Shown one piece after another: positions 47,889-58,741 of a stretch of DNA of 64,000 nt. The DNA is from Gautieria morchelliformis. Lineage: Eukaryota; Basidiomycota; Agaricomycetes; Gomphales; Gomphaceae. Under the pieces are notes generated by a model, which was not told where the DNA came from, made no database searches, and saw only the letters and a program-made list of their open reading frames with translations. Made by a program: the position numbers and the translations under genes. Position 1 is the first letter of the stretch. The number at the start of each line of letters is the position of its first letter. The stretch spans positions 111,162-175,161 of the forward strand of contig WHVA01000219.1 of the NCBI GenBank assembly GCA_015179125.1, written 5' to 3'.

Positions 47889-48240
47889 GCAGCTTCTCAC
47901 GTATTCCCGGCGTCAATGTGAAGCGCCCGTCGATTTGGCTCGGCCGTCTTGCTAAGTACAGCCTGGTCCGTGTCTCAGAGGCAACACGGCGTGAGTGAGC
48001 TCCGTGCACTGGGAAAATTTCCTTGATCCGTTGCCGCGCACACAACATGTGCATCAACGTTCTACATATGAATAACACGTTCACACCTGCAGTTTTTTCG
48101 ACTTGTTCCCATTCCCAAAGCAGCGCTACCAGAACTCCAAATGCGACACTTGTCCATCCAATCCATCTTCCCTCCCAATATTTCACCAGTACTCCCTCAG
48201 CGGCTAGCGACCGTATAGTCCCCAGGGACTCCTTCTCCAA
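47889..48240 (-). other. open frame upstream of the receptor, candidate first exon
   Basis: A minus-strand frame opens after a stop near 48244 and contains ATGs at 48054 and 48048. It ends in a GTGAGT donor at 47888 with phase 1, the phase needed by acceptors CTCTAG (47756) and CTGCAG (47713) in front of the C2 exon. The 55-residue product is basic (ARQRIKE, RRVASETRTRLYLARR). The implied intron, 132-176 bp, is longer than the others, so the call is tentative. Confidence 0.35.
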
Positions 48241-48743
48241 ATCTTATCAAGCCCTCGTCCAACACCATCCACTTCCGAATCGTCCAGTACCAAACCCCCC
48301 GCAAATGGTCCACCCTTCCTTCCCCGCCAACTTGTCTCTATTACCCCGCAAGCCGCTGTCTTTACGGGCGTGTCACGAAACAAATCCAGCCGCTTCCAAG
48401 CCCCACACGCACACCGTCCGCTTCTCAGCCGACGGGTGAGTCCCGGCCAGGCTCTTCGCAGCTACTTATACGACGGTCACCCGAGAAAGCCCTGTACACG
48501 CGCGGCACGAAACCGCGCGAGAGATAGAACACAACCCCCACCACGTCCAATCCGAAACTGTCCAGTACCAAAAACAACACCACAACGAAACGCGATCCAA
48601 GGATGTGGGGGGCGTGGGGAAGGAGGAGAGCAGCGGGCGGGAGGAGGAGAAGGCGGCCATTGCATAATAAGTAGCGCGTGATCTACAATTCAGTGCTAGC
48701 GCATCATTTGGCAGCGCGCGTAGGGAGATACGAAAGAGGGCGA

Positions 48744-48838
48744 AAGAGTTGCAAGGCGAGAGAAGAGTTGCGAGCCAAGAGAAGAGCTGCGAGCCGAGAG
48801 AAGAGTTGCGAGACGAGAGAAGCGTTGCGAGCCGAGAG
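48744..48838 (+). repeat. 19-bp minisatellite, five units
   Basis: Tandem units of AAGAGTTGCGAGCCGAGAG with few changes, plus a partial sixth. It lies upstream of the receptor gene and at the edge of the duplicated flank. Confidence 0.85.
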
Positions 48839-48879
48839 AAGAATGGCAAGTTACCGGAGGCAAGTTACCGGAGCCGTGC

Positions 48880-49540
48880 CTGCTCCTGCCACGTGTGCTC
48901 ATTGTGTTACTGCTGACATGATCAAGTACCGCCCACAGATCGGGTCCCGAGTTCACCCACGTGCCCTGTGGCAGCAGCCACTGCTTCATCCACACGTGAT
49001 CCACCGGTAAATAGTTGAGTTACCGTTGGGGTTGGGGTTGGGATTGGGGCGAGTTACCGTGCGCACTCTTATACCGTAATCAACGCTCAGACGCTCGCGC
49101 ATCTACAACTTGCCTGCGTGGACCAAAGTTCCATTTCCACCATCCACCCTACGTGAGCAGATCTCCACCCGTTTCTGATGGCATGAGTGACTATTCCCTT
49201 TCCCATTCCATCAACTTCCGCGTCGCTCAGCCAAATTACCTAATCGCCCCCCGCATACGCTGCTGCAGCACGCGAATTAACGATGGCACCTTGCGTATGC
49301 GGATGGGAGGGCCTGGTAATCCCGTGGGCCTAAGGTGAAAGGCCCTCATGCTCCATTCTCCGATCCTGTACCTTCCACATCGAAGACCACTGCGGGGGGC
49401 AGGCTGAACAACTGCAAGGGCATTGTAGCGTAAGTCCACGATCACTTCTCTAGTAACCCAACCTTGACTCGCCACCCTGAAGCATTCCTGCGGCAATAAG
49501 GGCAATCCAAGTTGCAGAACAGCCCCTTTTGTTTCGCTGT
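48880..49540 (+). repeat. duplicated receptor 5' flank, copy 2
   Basis: Plus-strand partner of 41690-42400. It leads into the decayed receptor paralogue, so it is probably that gene's native 5' flank. It also has a short GGGGTTGGGGTTGG run at about 49025-49045. Confidence 0.75.
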
Positions 49541-50700
49541 CTATTGTACTGACCCTTGGCGATCGACAATAGACGTCAAATGCAACCACCTTCCCAATGG
49601 CGGACAGTTCGGCAAGCGCTACGCGAAACTCTTTGTCGATAAGGATGTCCAGAAGACGGCGGTAGCTGCGAGAGGCAATGCTGTCTCGTGGAAGGAGACA
49701 TTCTATTTGTGCGTTCAATTCTAGTGGTATTGTGTTTACGCCATTTTTACCGCATGGCCAGCAAGAACTTTCATCAGTCTTCCGTATTGGAGATTGAAGT
49801 CTATGGGCATCATACATTTTCAGCTGACGACAGGACTAAGGCAAGAACTGAGTTGCTGCTTGCTGAAGGAGCAACAGGCGGTCTGTCCTTTCACTCATCA
49901 ACTGAATGCACGCGTATTCATCGAACGCAGCAACCATTCCCCGCAACCTGAATAAATCCGATACGTCAGGGAAGATGTACCAAGTTCGAACCATCCTAGA
50001 ACTCACAATTGCGTCTTTCGTGACGCCCAATGACACGCTGGAAGACCAGCTGAACGAGGCAGTCAACGAAGCGAACGACGGTGATAATATGAACCCCGCA
50101 CCGTCCTTAATCATTGGTGCAGGGAATGTGGTCAACGCCGCCACTTCGACCACCAATACTATCAATCCAATAACGGCGGCTTGGGATCCCCTCCTGGACA
50201 CGATCAGGCGGTTTACCGAGATTGTGGATGGAATATCAGAGGTTTGGTTCAACATTCGGTCGTCTCTCAGGTCATCTCATGTACACGGGTTGCTTGATTA
50301 TAGGTTCATCCTTATGCAAGAATGGCATGGTCCATCCTGTCTATTGCACACAAGGTACATCTATGATATACACCAAACGGATACATATATCTGACGTCTG
50401 GGGTTGACTACATCCAGCCGATTATTTCTCAGAAGGACCGAGACGATAACATCAATGGGCTAGTGAAAATCATTGGAGACACCTATTTCTTCGGGGTTGG
50501 GGTTAGGTCAAGGAGTTCTTCGAGCCCAAGCTACTCTATTGGCTTGAAGTGTTGAGTTTGATCAAGAAGATACCCGATGCATCAGCGGCGCTCTCGTCAA
50601 TAATGGACTGGAGTCAAGTGTGTGTGCCCAACTTGTTGTGAGTTCCGGCGTAAGTTTAGAGAACTTCAGGATAATGACATTGTCGGTACCTGAAAGGTCG
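49400..50700 (+). pseudogene. decayed C2-NACHT receptor paralogue
   Basis: A plus-strand relative of the 42.7-47.8 kb gene. The C2 domain is recognisable (KCNHLPNGGQFGKRYAKLFVDKD, with a GT-AG intron at about 49710-49760, then SSVLEIEVYGHHTFSADD), as is the region before NACHT (TEIVDGISE, 50215). Reading frame is lost near 49945. From about 50495 the sequence jumps straight to the segment that precedes the WD40 array in the intact gene (LLYWLEVLSLIKK...DWSQV, about 50540-50620). The whole NACHT domain is therefore deleted, and no WD40 repeats follow. Confidence 0.85.
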
Positions 50701-51779
50701 AAACTATACGAGACTTACCTACCGCGACGAAAGGTGACACGGTTCTGCGGTGAAAAACCTTTCCGGAACGACCTGCACAACTGGACCAGCCGAGAACAAT
50801 ATGAGGGGAACCAATACTCCACTATGGGGATTGGAGATAGCTTGAGGCCGTCTGACGACTTCGTCTCAATAAGCCTGCGACGTCCCCAGATGACTTTCTC
50901 GTCCGCAATCTCTGCGACGGCCATATATTCATTTATGAAGCTTTTGGGTGGATCATGAAATGAGGTGCATTCTAGGACGAGCTTCAGACAAGGGAAAAGG
51001 CGTTGGAAGGGTGCTGCGTAAATGGAGCGGCTGAGCAACACCCCACCGTGCCCTCTTTCTAATCACACCAACACCTGGTTATTGCAAATCATGGAGGACG
51101 ATGATAGTGAGTCACACAAACCACCTGAGTCTCACATTGACAGCTCAGAATCGGACGGTGACTCCCATACCAAAAAGACAGATGAAGTGAGTAAGACAAA
51201 TTGGGCTAACGATCTAAATGGTATATATTTATGTTTTCCTATTCAGCCTGAGGGGTCAAGTACCACTGCCACCAAAGGTGTCCGTCACCAAGTGCTTGAT
51301 AAGATCAAGCACTTTGTGCACATAAACCTTCCCAAACTTCACAGAATAGTTACACTTCTAGATGATGCACATCATGGGATCACACATGTGGGGGTGTGTT
51401 ATGATAGACGCAACTATTCTATTTCAAGTCATCTATGTACAAAGGAACTAATAAAAGAAAACAAAGAAAAAAGTTTAAAAAGAAATAGGAACGACACTTA
51501 CGACGGACATCGGCACAGACGACAGACACACGACATCATGAATAGCTATCTTATCTACAGATTAGATAAGATACAGGGATACGGGCATCGACCACATGCG
51601 GCCAATCAGAGACAGCGCGCCTATCGACTGATGGCATCGGCCATGACGTCAACAGGCGCCAAGCCACAGGCACCAAGGAGGTGCGGGCATCAAACGCCGC
51701 AGAGAGATGCAGACTGCACTGGAGCATTGTGGAGTGACTTGAGAATGTCATCCACAATACATGTACTCAATTAGCTGCC
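50700..51779 (+). other. unrecognised; one 250-codon open frame (51022-51774)
   Basis: The frame from ATG 51022 is acidic at first (MEDDDSESHKPPESH) and basic later. It shows no domain I know, and there is no sign of conserved codon use. A perfect hairpin TCTTATCT...AGATAAGA lies inside it at about 51549-51571. It could be a young gene, a transposon ORF or chance. Confidence 0.25.
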
Positions 51780-52340
51780 CCACAGAAGAGGCACAGAGAC
51801 AGCGGCCCCATCACGAAGCCTAGCATTTATGCTAGGCAGGGCAGATTTGATTTCCGTTCTCTATTGGACTCCATGACACGACCAGCTGATTATTATCTTG
51901 ACACCATGTGGACAGGGGCTTTGTATGCTAAGTACAAGACTCTATTCCAAAGTTTAAATAACCCTGATACTATCTCCATCACCCCCATGATTTTATGACT
52001 ATAATTAGTCACCCCTTTAGTTACAAGTAGTTTTTCGACCCATGTGCTCACTATCTTGAACACCAGTAGTTACCACTAATATAGTATAAATAGCTACTAC
52101 AAATGTATGAACGAAATCATCCAGAATCAACTGTTTCACCCCCTATAATCACTGTAGTCTTGTTTGATAGCTACAGAACTTAAATCTTGATAGTTTACTC
52201 CAATTCTTCGTTGAGAGTTCACTATTACTGCTTACTCTAGACTACCTCAAAAGCGAACTCTTTTGATTTAGTTGTTCTTTAGATCAACACCATTTTCCTG
52301 TCGACACAGTCACGTGACCTCCATCCATCAGTGTCGGACG
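51780..52340 (+). repeat. copia-LTR-like repeat, copy 3
   Basis: Related to 23346-24085 and 24765-25557: CCAGTAGTTACCACTAATATAGTATAAATAGCTACTAC, AAATCATCCAGAA..CTGTTTCACC, and CAGTCACGTGACC at the end. It probably is a solo LTR; exact ends are not determined. Confidence 0.45.
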
Positions 52341-52439
52341 CATCTCAAGGGGCTTAGTCAGCACACAGAGGAGGGACGAACATAGCGGTCCCAACCGCTA
52401 AGCAATAGAACTTGTTTACTAAAGGCATCATTTAACATC

Positions 52440-53320
52440 TTAATCCAAAACTCTGCACTGCATCCTGAAGTCCCATGCTCAAACCGGCTGAGATTAGTGA
52501 TGGGCACGGCCCGGCCCAGGCCGCGGCTTAGCCCGAGCCGAGCCCCCGAAAGCCCGAGCCGGGCCAGGCCCAAGCCGTTGACCCGCCGGGCTTCCGGGCC
52601 TGGCTCGAGTTTTGACAAGCCCGAGCCGGGCGCTGAAGCCGCGGCCTCGTAGGCGCCCGACGGCACCGCTGCCCCCCGGCGCTTCTCCTCCTTCCGCCCC
52701 ACCATCCCGCCAGCGCCTTGAAAATCCCGCCCCCACCCCCGCCGTCTCCTTCCTTCACCTGTACCCTGCAGCGAGAGCAGCGCGGTACGGGCCTAGCTCC
52801 TCCGCGTGGGTGTGCGGGTGCGTGCGGGCGTCTGCGTGGGGGTGGACGTGCACATGCGGCTGCGTGTGCGCGTGCGTATGGGGCTGCAGGTGCGTGGAGG
52901 GGGGGTGGGGGGGATGGGCATGCTTGTTTGGCCGTGCCAGCGGCGGCGGCGGCGGGTGGTGGTGCTGTTGTTGGAGGTGCAACACATGTCTAGTTCCCCA
53001 CCAACAGGCCGCGGCCCAAGCCGGGCTTAGCCCGAGCCGAGCCGGGCCTGCTGATGAGGGCCTGGCTCAGGAAGCCCGAGCCCGAGCAGGCCGGGCCCAA
53101 GCCCGGGCTTTGGGGCCGAGCCGGGCCCTGCCCATCACTAGCTGAGATCAAGCTTTGTGTACCCCATCCCAATGACAGTGGTATTTTCTGGCCAACACAA
53201 ACCTAACTGAGACCAGGGTGGGACCCAGAATAAAAGTTCTGAGGGTGAGTTGAGTATCCAGCCATTTTCTAGCCATGAGTCATGTCGAAACCCAGGCCCT
53301 GTAGCTGTACAAAGGAGCAC
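52440..53320 (+). repeat. dispersed 3'-flank repeat R, copy 2, split by an MITE
   Basis: Same blocks as 42410-42715, interrupted at GGCTGAGAT by the hAT-type MITE and resuming at GCTGAGATCAAGC. Confidence 0.8.
52495..53140. mobile_element. hAT-type MITE, 646 bp, target duplication GCTGAGAT
   Basis: Ends are a perfect 11-bp inverted repeat (TAGTGATGGGC / GCCCATCACTA), flanked by the 8-bp direct repeat GCTGAGAT at 52487-52494 and 53141-53148. An 8-bp duplication with TAGTGATGGGC-like ends indicates the hAT superfamily. The interior is extremely GC-rich with many AGCCCGAGCC units near both ends, possible transposase sites, and a GTGCGGGTGCG-like microsatellite around 52805-52900. There is no transposase. 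Long frames on both strands result from GC richness. Confidence 0.92.
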
Positions 53321-53322
53321 TC

Positions 53323-53523
53323 AGGTGCATGACACATTGGTGTCGTCGAAGGATCTTCAATAATCTTCAGCAGAGAAGGGTAGGTCGGTCAGGACACTGT
53401 CCGGGAAGACGTTCGATAGGCTTCAACAGAAAAGGGTAGGTCCGGACAGTGTCCTGACCGACGTACCCTTATCTGTTGAAGATTACTAAAGACCCTTCGA
53501 CGACACCAATGCGTCACGCACCT
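53323..53523. repeat. 201-bp imperfect hairpin (arms about 82 bp)
   Basis: The left arm runs from AGGTGCATGACACATTGGTG to CAGGACACTGTCCGG; the right arm, from CCGGACAGTGTCCTG to CACCAATGCGTCACGCACCT, is its complement. The spacer (about 53406-53440) contains a further partial unit, CTTCAACAGAAAAGGGTAGGT. No coding capacity. It may be a foldback element or a hairpin-RNA source. Confidence 0.85.
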
Positions 53524-53691
53524 AAGTACTTTTTTTTTCACTTGACGGCACCAATGTGCCAGGCACTTGATATACTTTACCAGCCTTTTTCGAAGGTACA
53601 GGGTTTCAAAGTATCTTTTCGTTTTCCTATCCTCGTCCACTCTCAGCGTTCTTTCTGTTCGTCTGCGTCGAACAGCGAACAGGAGGGCGGG

Positions 53692-53884
53692 TGTAAGGAA
53701 CCGGCATCACAGGTCTATAAGGGAAGTTCAATACGGCCGACTGCCAACGTACACCAGCGTCCTAAGAGTACATATACATGTACGGCAGAGAACCCCCCCT
53801 GACCTCATGCACTTGGTTCTGACTGGTTATCCAGTCCACCATTACTGTAGGTGGTTTCAAGGTCCACTCTAACACCCTCTTACA
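53692..53884 (+). repeat. possible solo LTR, 193 bp
   Basis: It begins TGTAAGGAACC after a purine-rich AGGAGGGCGGG and ends CACCCTCTTACA, so the ends pair as TGTAAG/CTTACA. The same TGTAAGGAACC start follows a purine tract at 26914. No target duplication is visible. Confidence 0.45.
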
Positions 53885-54414
53885 ATATTTCACTGATCTT
53901 GAGTTTACTGGTTATGCAAAGCGCTGTAAAAGCTTATGCCCGTGCTTGGTGTAGGAGGAAATGGCAGCGTTTAGCATTTTGTGGTGTGTTTTCCCCATGA
54001 TATACCCGAGCGCCTGAGCCTCACACCCTGGGGGAAGTTGGATCGATTGTACATTCTCCGCAGTGACCAGTCCTCGTATATGCCATATTCCTCAGCACTC
54101 CTCAGATTTCTTCTTGCCAGGCCACAGGTACCACAACTCTCTGAAAATATATATATTTTTAAACTCATTTTTATGCAGAACTGACGCAGGCCGCATGGGA
54201 GCTACCTGATATTTGGGACTCTTAACTATTCCAGCATGATATCATTCCATCCATTCCGTTGGGACCATGCAAGACTCGGTCATCAGAGACTGCCCCATGA
54301 GTCGTGGTCGACTGCAGACGTCACGGGCACTGTGCTCCTAACTGGCAGTCGATTGATTCTCAACAGTACTCAATATGATTGACAAATCACAACCCGGGAA
54401 GGAAGTAAATTCAA

Positions 54415-56985
54415 CAAAGTATAAGGAACATCGCGAATCGATACCGGTAATGAGAAAGCGATTCGTCATGATATGAGGACTCCATCAAGGCAGGCGTGAC
54501 TCTGAGCTTCTCACCTCAGCGCTGTTATTGTGAGCGGCAACTGAGCGCGGCCAGGCTGTCCCTTGACCCTAAATAAAAAGTCATTCGCATTGCATGACAC
54601 TTGTCGAACGAACGCACATGGGATTCATAACCATAGCCGCACTTCTGATTATCTCGGGATTTCCTGGGGCCGGGGAGAACTCAAAGTTTTCAAGAAACTC
54701 AATGAGCATTGTCTGCATCTCAAGCAATCTGTAAAACGTTGACAACGAAGAACCTTCAAAAAATAACAATCATACGCAAAGCGCCATCTGGAACGCGCCA
54801 TTATTTCACGGAATGGTACACAATCCAGAGCACGCACCCTATGCAATTACGTATTCCGCTGCTGAACGTCGCGCTGCATGAGTAGAGTTAGCCGCAATGC
54901 GTGCACGGAATAGGTACCTCACAGGTTAGCTATCATACCAAGCCCTGTCTGCTGCTCGGCATGGACACCTTCCAGGAAACGCTCAGGCCTCCACACGTCG
55001 GCGTCATCACCCCAGACTGATGGCAGCCTTATGTGCTATTATTATTATGACACTGCATATGCAGACATTGAACTCGCCTGTTATAAGCCCCGATGGAAAT
55101 CGATACCCGTTGTCCCTTACTCACAGGGATGCTGGTAACGGCCTCACCCGTCTTCGTTGTCTGTGGGGCCGAAAGCGGAATGATATCCTCGCGACCCGCC
55201 ACACGCGACAATAATGTTGTAATCGGGTGATACCTCAGTGTTTCCTTTTGCATCGGGGATTAGTATTAGCTCAAATGACATGTAAACCATCCACCTTTAT
55301 GACAGAATGCAGACATTGCATAGAGTCCAGGTCAGCGATGGTAAGTTCCCCGTTGCCCCTTTGTGCTGCCTGGGCGCGAGTGGTCTTAATCTCCTCCCGT
55401 ACACGACTCTGAAACCCGGGGTGCCGTGAGAGTTCGTAGAACGCCCAACTTAGCGTCGACGCAGTAGTTTCCTGGCCTGCAATCATCAGTGTTCTAATCA
55501 AATCGTCAGGGAATGCGTTCTCTGGCATTGCGATGGAAACCAACTTCAATTGTGCTATTACCTCGGTCCTGCTCAACTTCGATTTCGGATCTTCTGACAG
55601 ATTGGCCCTGACTAGGACTTGTTCTGATTCGATACCATTAACAAGGGCACTTGACACGTACTGAGAATGCTCATAACATCCTTTCCGCATTCCTTGCCGC
55701 TCGAATATGACTCTGTTTGCGCCTGCACGATACCTTTGGCTATGCGGTGCGTAACCTTTGTATACCTTCGTAACCTTCTGAGCTGCTTGGTCGGTAGCAG
55801 TCGTATGGCCGGCACCGCCCAAAGAGGTATATAACCCCAGAGCGCTTCAAATGCGATCGCGAAGTCGGAGCGTTTGAAGAACGAGTCGGCACTAAACCAC
55901 AGAAATTAATGGAGAAACCTCCAAGGATAGGCTCTGTTTACAAGATATTTTTATAGACGATCGAGAGCTCGTCTTCATGTTCATCTATGGCTCCAAAATC
56001 GTGATCGAAAGCGGCTGTAATGAATCAGCAAAACTCAGTACCGTTGGACCGGAAAGGAATAACCTCGTCCGATGGCGTCTAAAGTAGTGCGAGCTAACCA
56101 CGACGGGATGTCGATCACTGTTGATAGGCCGCCGCTTTGTGCCACAGCGTCCTTCCATTTAGCGACAGTCTAGAGACATACGATGAGTAGAGATTGCATC
56201 TAGAGATCCCTTCGTGAACCTTTTCCGAGGTATTATGGAATATGGGTAGAAAGAGCCGCAAGGAACTGTAAGAGAAAGCAGGATTCATGATCTTTCTGTG
56301 CCTGGCGTGTTGAGCACCTACGTAAACGATAGGTATAAGCCGGTTGGAGCAAACAGCAAGTAGAAGGAGAGGACCCTGAGCAAATAGCATGCCTGGGCCC
56401 AAAACCAGCTTTGCTGTAGCGATTGATTGCGGGTTTCTAGGAAAGTTGTACCCGGCGGTATTAAGGATGTATTGAATGGCCTGGCATCATGCTCAGGAAG
56501 ACTGAAATGATGGAATATGGGGTTCTGGTACCTTTAGGTCCGCTGTAAAAAGTACATCTACCTGCACTCGCCACTATCAGGTAGAAATGTCTATTGGCAG
56601 AAACACAAGGACACACCCCAAACGCCCCCTTGATCTTCATAGCAGTCCCATACTTCTTGGTCCATGCAAATTCGGCCTCTGCAGCGTTGTCGGGTCGAAG
56701 TAGCTCAGGGAGGTTTCCTGTTTATATAAGTAAGTGAAAGTTCCATTTGCTGTAGATATATCTTGACATCACCGACGAGCCAAGGGCCAGGGGCTGGCCC
56801 AGGAAGATGTGAGATCGAGCGACTGAGGTATCGGCGAATAATGGCACGCAACAGGACACTAAATAGAAACAGTGGCAGGCCGAAGGAGAGAATCATGTCG
56901 CTGTAGGTGTGCTGTCCTGAGTGCGGTATTCCCCCTCAACAGTGTCGCGGTACACTTGGACTTATACTTATCTGCTTGACGGAAC
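54415..56985 (-). repeat. long inverted duplication, arm B (P450 gene plus flanks)
   Basis: Reverse-complement partner of 1640-4225; see there. Both ends of homology lie outside the gene. Confidence 0.9.
54581..56896 (-). CDS. cytochrome P450, copy B, 14 exons, about 551 aa
   Basis: Inverted paralogue of the 1717-4049 gene with the same exon plan. The ATG at 56896 opens MILSFGLPLFLF; the final exon ends at TGA 54581. I checked every exon against copy A: lengths match and splice sites are present. Exon 6 uses the shared acceptor CTCTAG before ACTGTCGC, and exon 11 uses an AAG acceptor one base from that of copy A. Intron 4 starts GT here but GC in copy A; intron 10 starts GC in both. Motifs kept: AGQETTAS, ETLR, WRPERF, FSSGIRNCIG. 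The substrate-recognition region after ETLRYHP differs (ITTLLSR against IGPTLAR), so specificity may have diverged. It looks functional. Confidence 0.85.
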
Positions 56986-57900
56986 CGACGTGATTAAGTA
57001 GGGTCGGCCATCTTGTCCGTAGTACGTTTGAAACTCAGTCAGATCCCGACCAGACATATTTGGACGTCCGAAACCACCACCTAGGTCGTGTGTCGTGTTG
57101 AGTCTATTCCGCGACACCTTCCCTCGAACAGGATCCAATCCTTAGTTTCAGCTATGAGCCATGTGGTACCTGGGACAAGCTTCACGCCTCGGCTTCAACA
57201 TATAGTCACACGCGCTCCGTCGACAAAGACGACCACGGCTTCACTGTAGAAGTCCATGAAAAAAAATATGAAAAAAAAAAAAAAATAGTAAAGATATGTA
57301 CTCGTCGAGCAGAATATAAATCTAGGGCTCAGATTGGCACTCGTGCTCGTCGTCAAGGACAACGACGAAGACGGGAGTAAGGTGAGGTCATAGACTAATC
57401 GAGGGATGACGAAAGCCTTGGAGCAATGGCTTCAAGCTTTCGTGTAGAGAGATCGCAAATTGAATAGTTTCGGCTGATGTCATCGCTGGGAAACGAAGCT
57501 GCGCATCCGGTTCCATGGTTGACTAAGCTTCGGTATTACTAACAGAACAGATACTTAAACTTTCTTGAATTTTTGTTAAGACAGTGCTCCAAGAGGCAGG
57601 AACGAGTCAATGACAGTATGTGGGTGCCTTTTGTATTTCGACCAAACTACCGGATTTGATTAGCTGCTCGGTCGAGCATCCCCGAGAAAACATGATGTAT
57701 CTCACTGGTATACTATATTCTTTTATCTGCGTGCAGCAACGCAACGTAGCCGTCTGTTTCTTTGGTCTCGGAGTCGTCGTCGGCGCACAGGATGCGTAAG
57801 GCACGTTCCTGCCTGGTGGCCACTCTGTTCTAAGTGCCGATTTGGGGCCGGTACTCAATTGTGGCTTGTAAATCACACAAATCAACGACCTGCACTAGTC
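56986..57900. other. no gene seen
   Basis: Intergenic sequence with a poly-A run at about 57270-57290 and short frames without recognisable content. Confidence 0.5.
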
Positions 57901-57921
57901 CCATAGACAGGGTCCATGGGA

Positions 57922-58010
57922 ATCAGAGTGTGGATAAGACCGTGGCGGGCTGTCAGCAATATGATGCTCCCTCTGCTGACAGCCCGCTACGGTCTTATCC
58001 ACGCTCTGAT
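57922..58010. repeat. 89-bp hairpin, 37-bp arms
   Basis: Arms 57922-57958 and 57974-58010 are reverse complements with about two mismatches (ATCAGAGTGTGGATAAGACC against GGTCTTATCCACGCTCTGAT). The loop is 15 bp. It lies in a gene-poor, GC-rich stretch and could be a tiny foldback or a small-RNA precursor. Confidence 0.85.
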
Positions 58011-58259
58011 CCGCAGCCAACCCAAGTCCCAATGTGCGTTCATGGAGGAATAGCACTCACAGGGGAGTTGGAACCCGACCCTTCGAACTGCTGGGGCGTG
58101 CAACCCTTGGCACGTCGCGAGCGCGGCTTTTCGGGGCCTGGGACACGGCAGGTGCTAGATCTGCGTCTGGCCTAGGCGCTGGGGCTCTGGGTTCTCGGGA
58201 TCGTTGTTCGGCTCGGGTGTTTCGTCACGCATATCAACAGAGGGCGCACCCGCGCTCCC

Positions 58260-58600
58260 GTCCCACGCGTGCGCAGCCTCGGTCTCCTGCATCGTTCCGC
58301 GCGGATACGGCTTTGCTCGTGTCGGTTGTAACCCTGGGAGACTGGGAGGCGGTTGGCCGGGGGGGCGGAGTCGCTTACCACTGCTGGCACGGGGAGTGTA
58401 AAGGGGGTGGGCGCGGGGGCGCGGGACATATTTATTGTGGCTGTGGCACTGCTGTTGGTGTTTCCCTCGTACAGCAACGAAAGCGGGAGGGCGAGGGTAA
58501 CAAGCCGTGGGAGACTGGGAGGCGGTTGGCCGGGGGGAACATCCGGAGTGCCTCCCGCCGCGCGGGTACGGCGTTGCTCGCGTCGGCCCCCGGCTCATCC
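58260..58600. repeat. GC-rich segment with duplicated modules
   Basis: GGGAGACTGGGAGGCGGTTG occurs at about 58337 and 58519. CGCGCGGATACGGCTTTGCTC at about 58296 recurs as CGCGCGGGTACGGCGTTGCTC at about 58559. The order of the modules is swapped between copies. Long frames on both strands reflect GC content; I do not call a gene. Confidence 0.6.
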
Positions 58601-58741
58601 GTCGCAGAACCTGCACCAACCCACAAGGACAACATAAATATGAGTCACTGTCGGTTTTGCTTTCGCTGCTGCCTTGATTTCCAGAGGCGTCCTGAGGGTG
58701 GGTGAGTCACAGAGGTGACAGTCACGTCGGCGGTTTGAGAC

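Noticed and set aside
48744-48838. A CRISPR array at the 19-bp repeats
   Set aside because: Units are head-to-tail without unique spacers, and the organism is a fungus.
52494-53172. Pro/Ala/Arg-rich frames of up to 177 codons at 52.5-53.1 kb
   Set aside because: They lie inside the GC-rich MITE, occur on both strands and show no domain.
58034-58705. A 223-codon frame in the GC island
   Set aside because: Starts without an ATG, low complexity, and equally long frames exist on the other strand.
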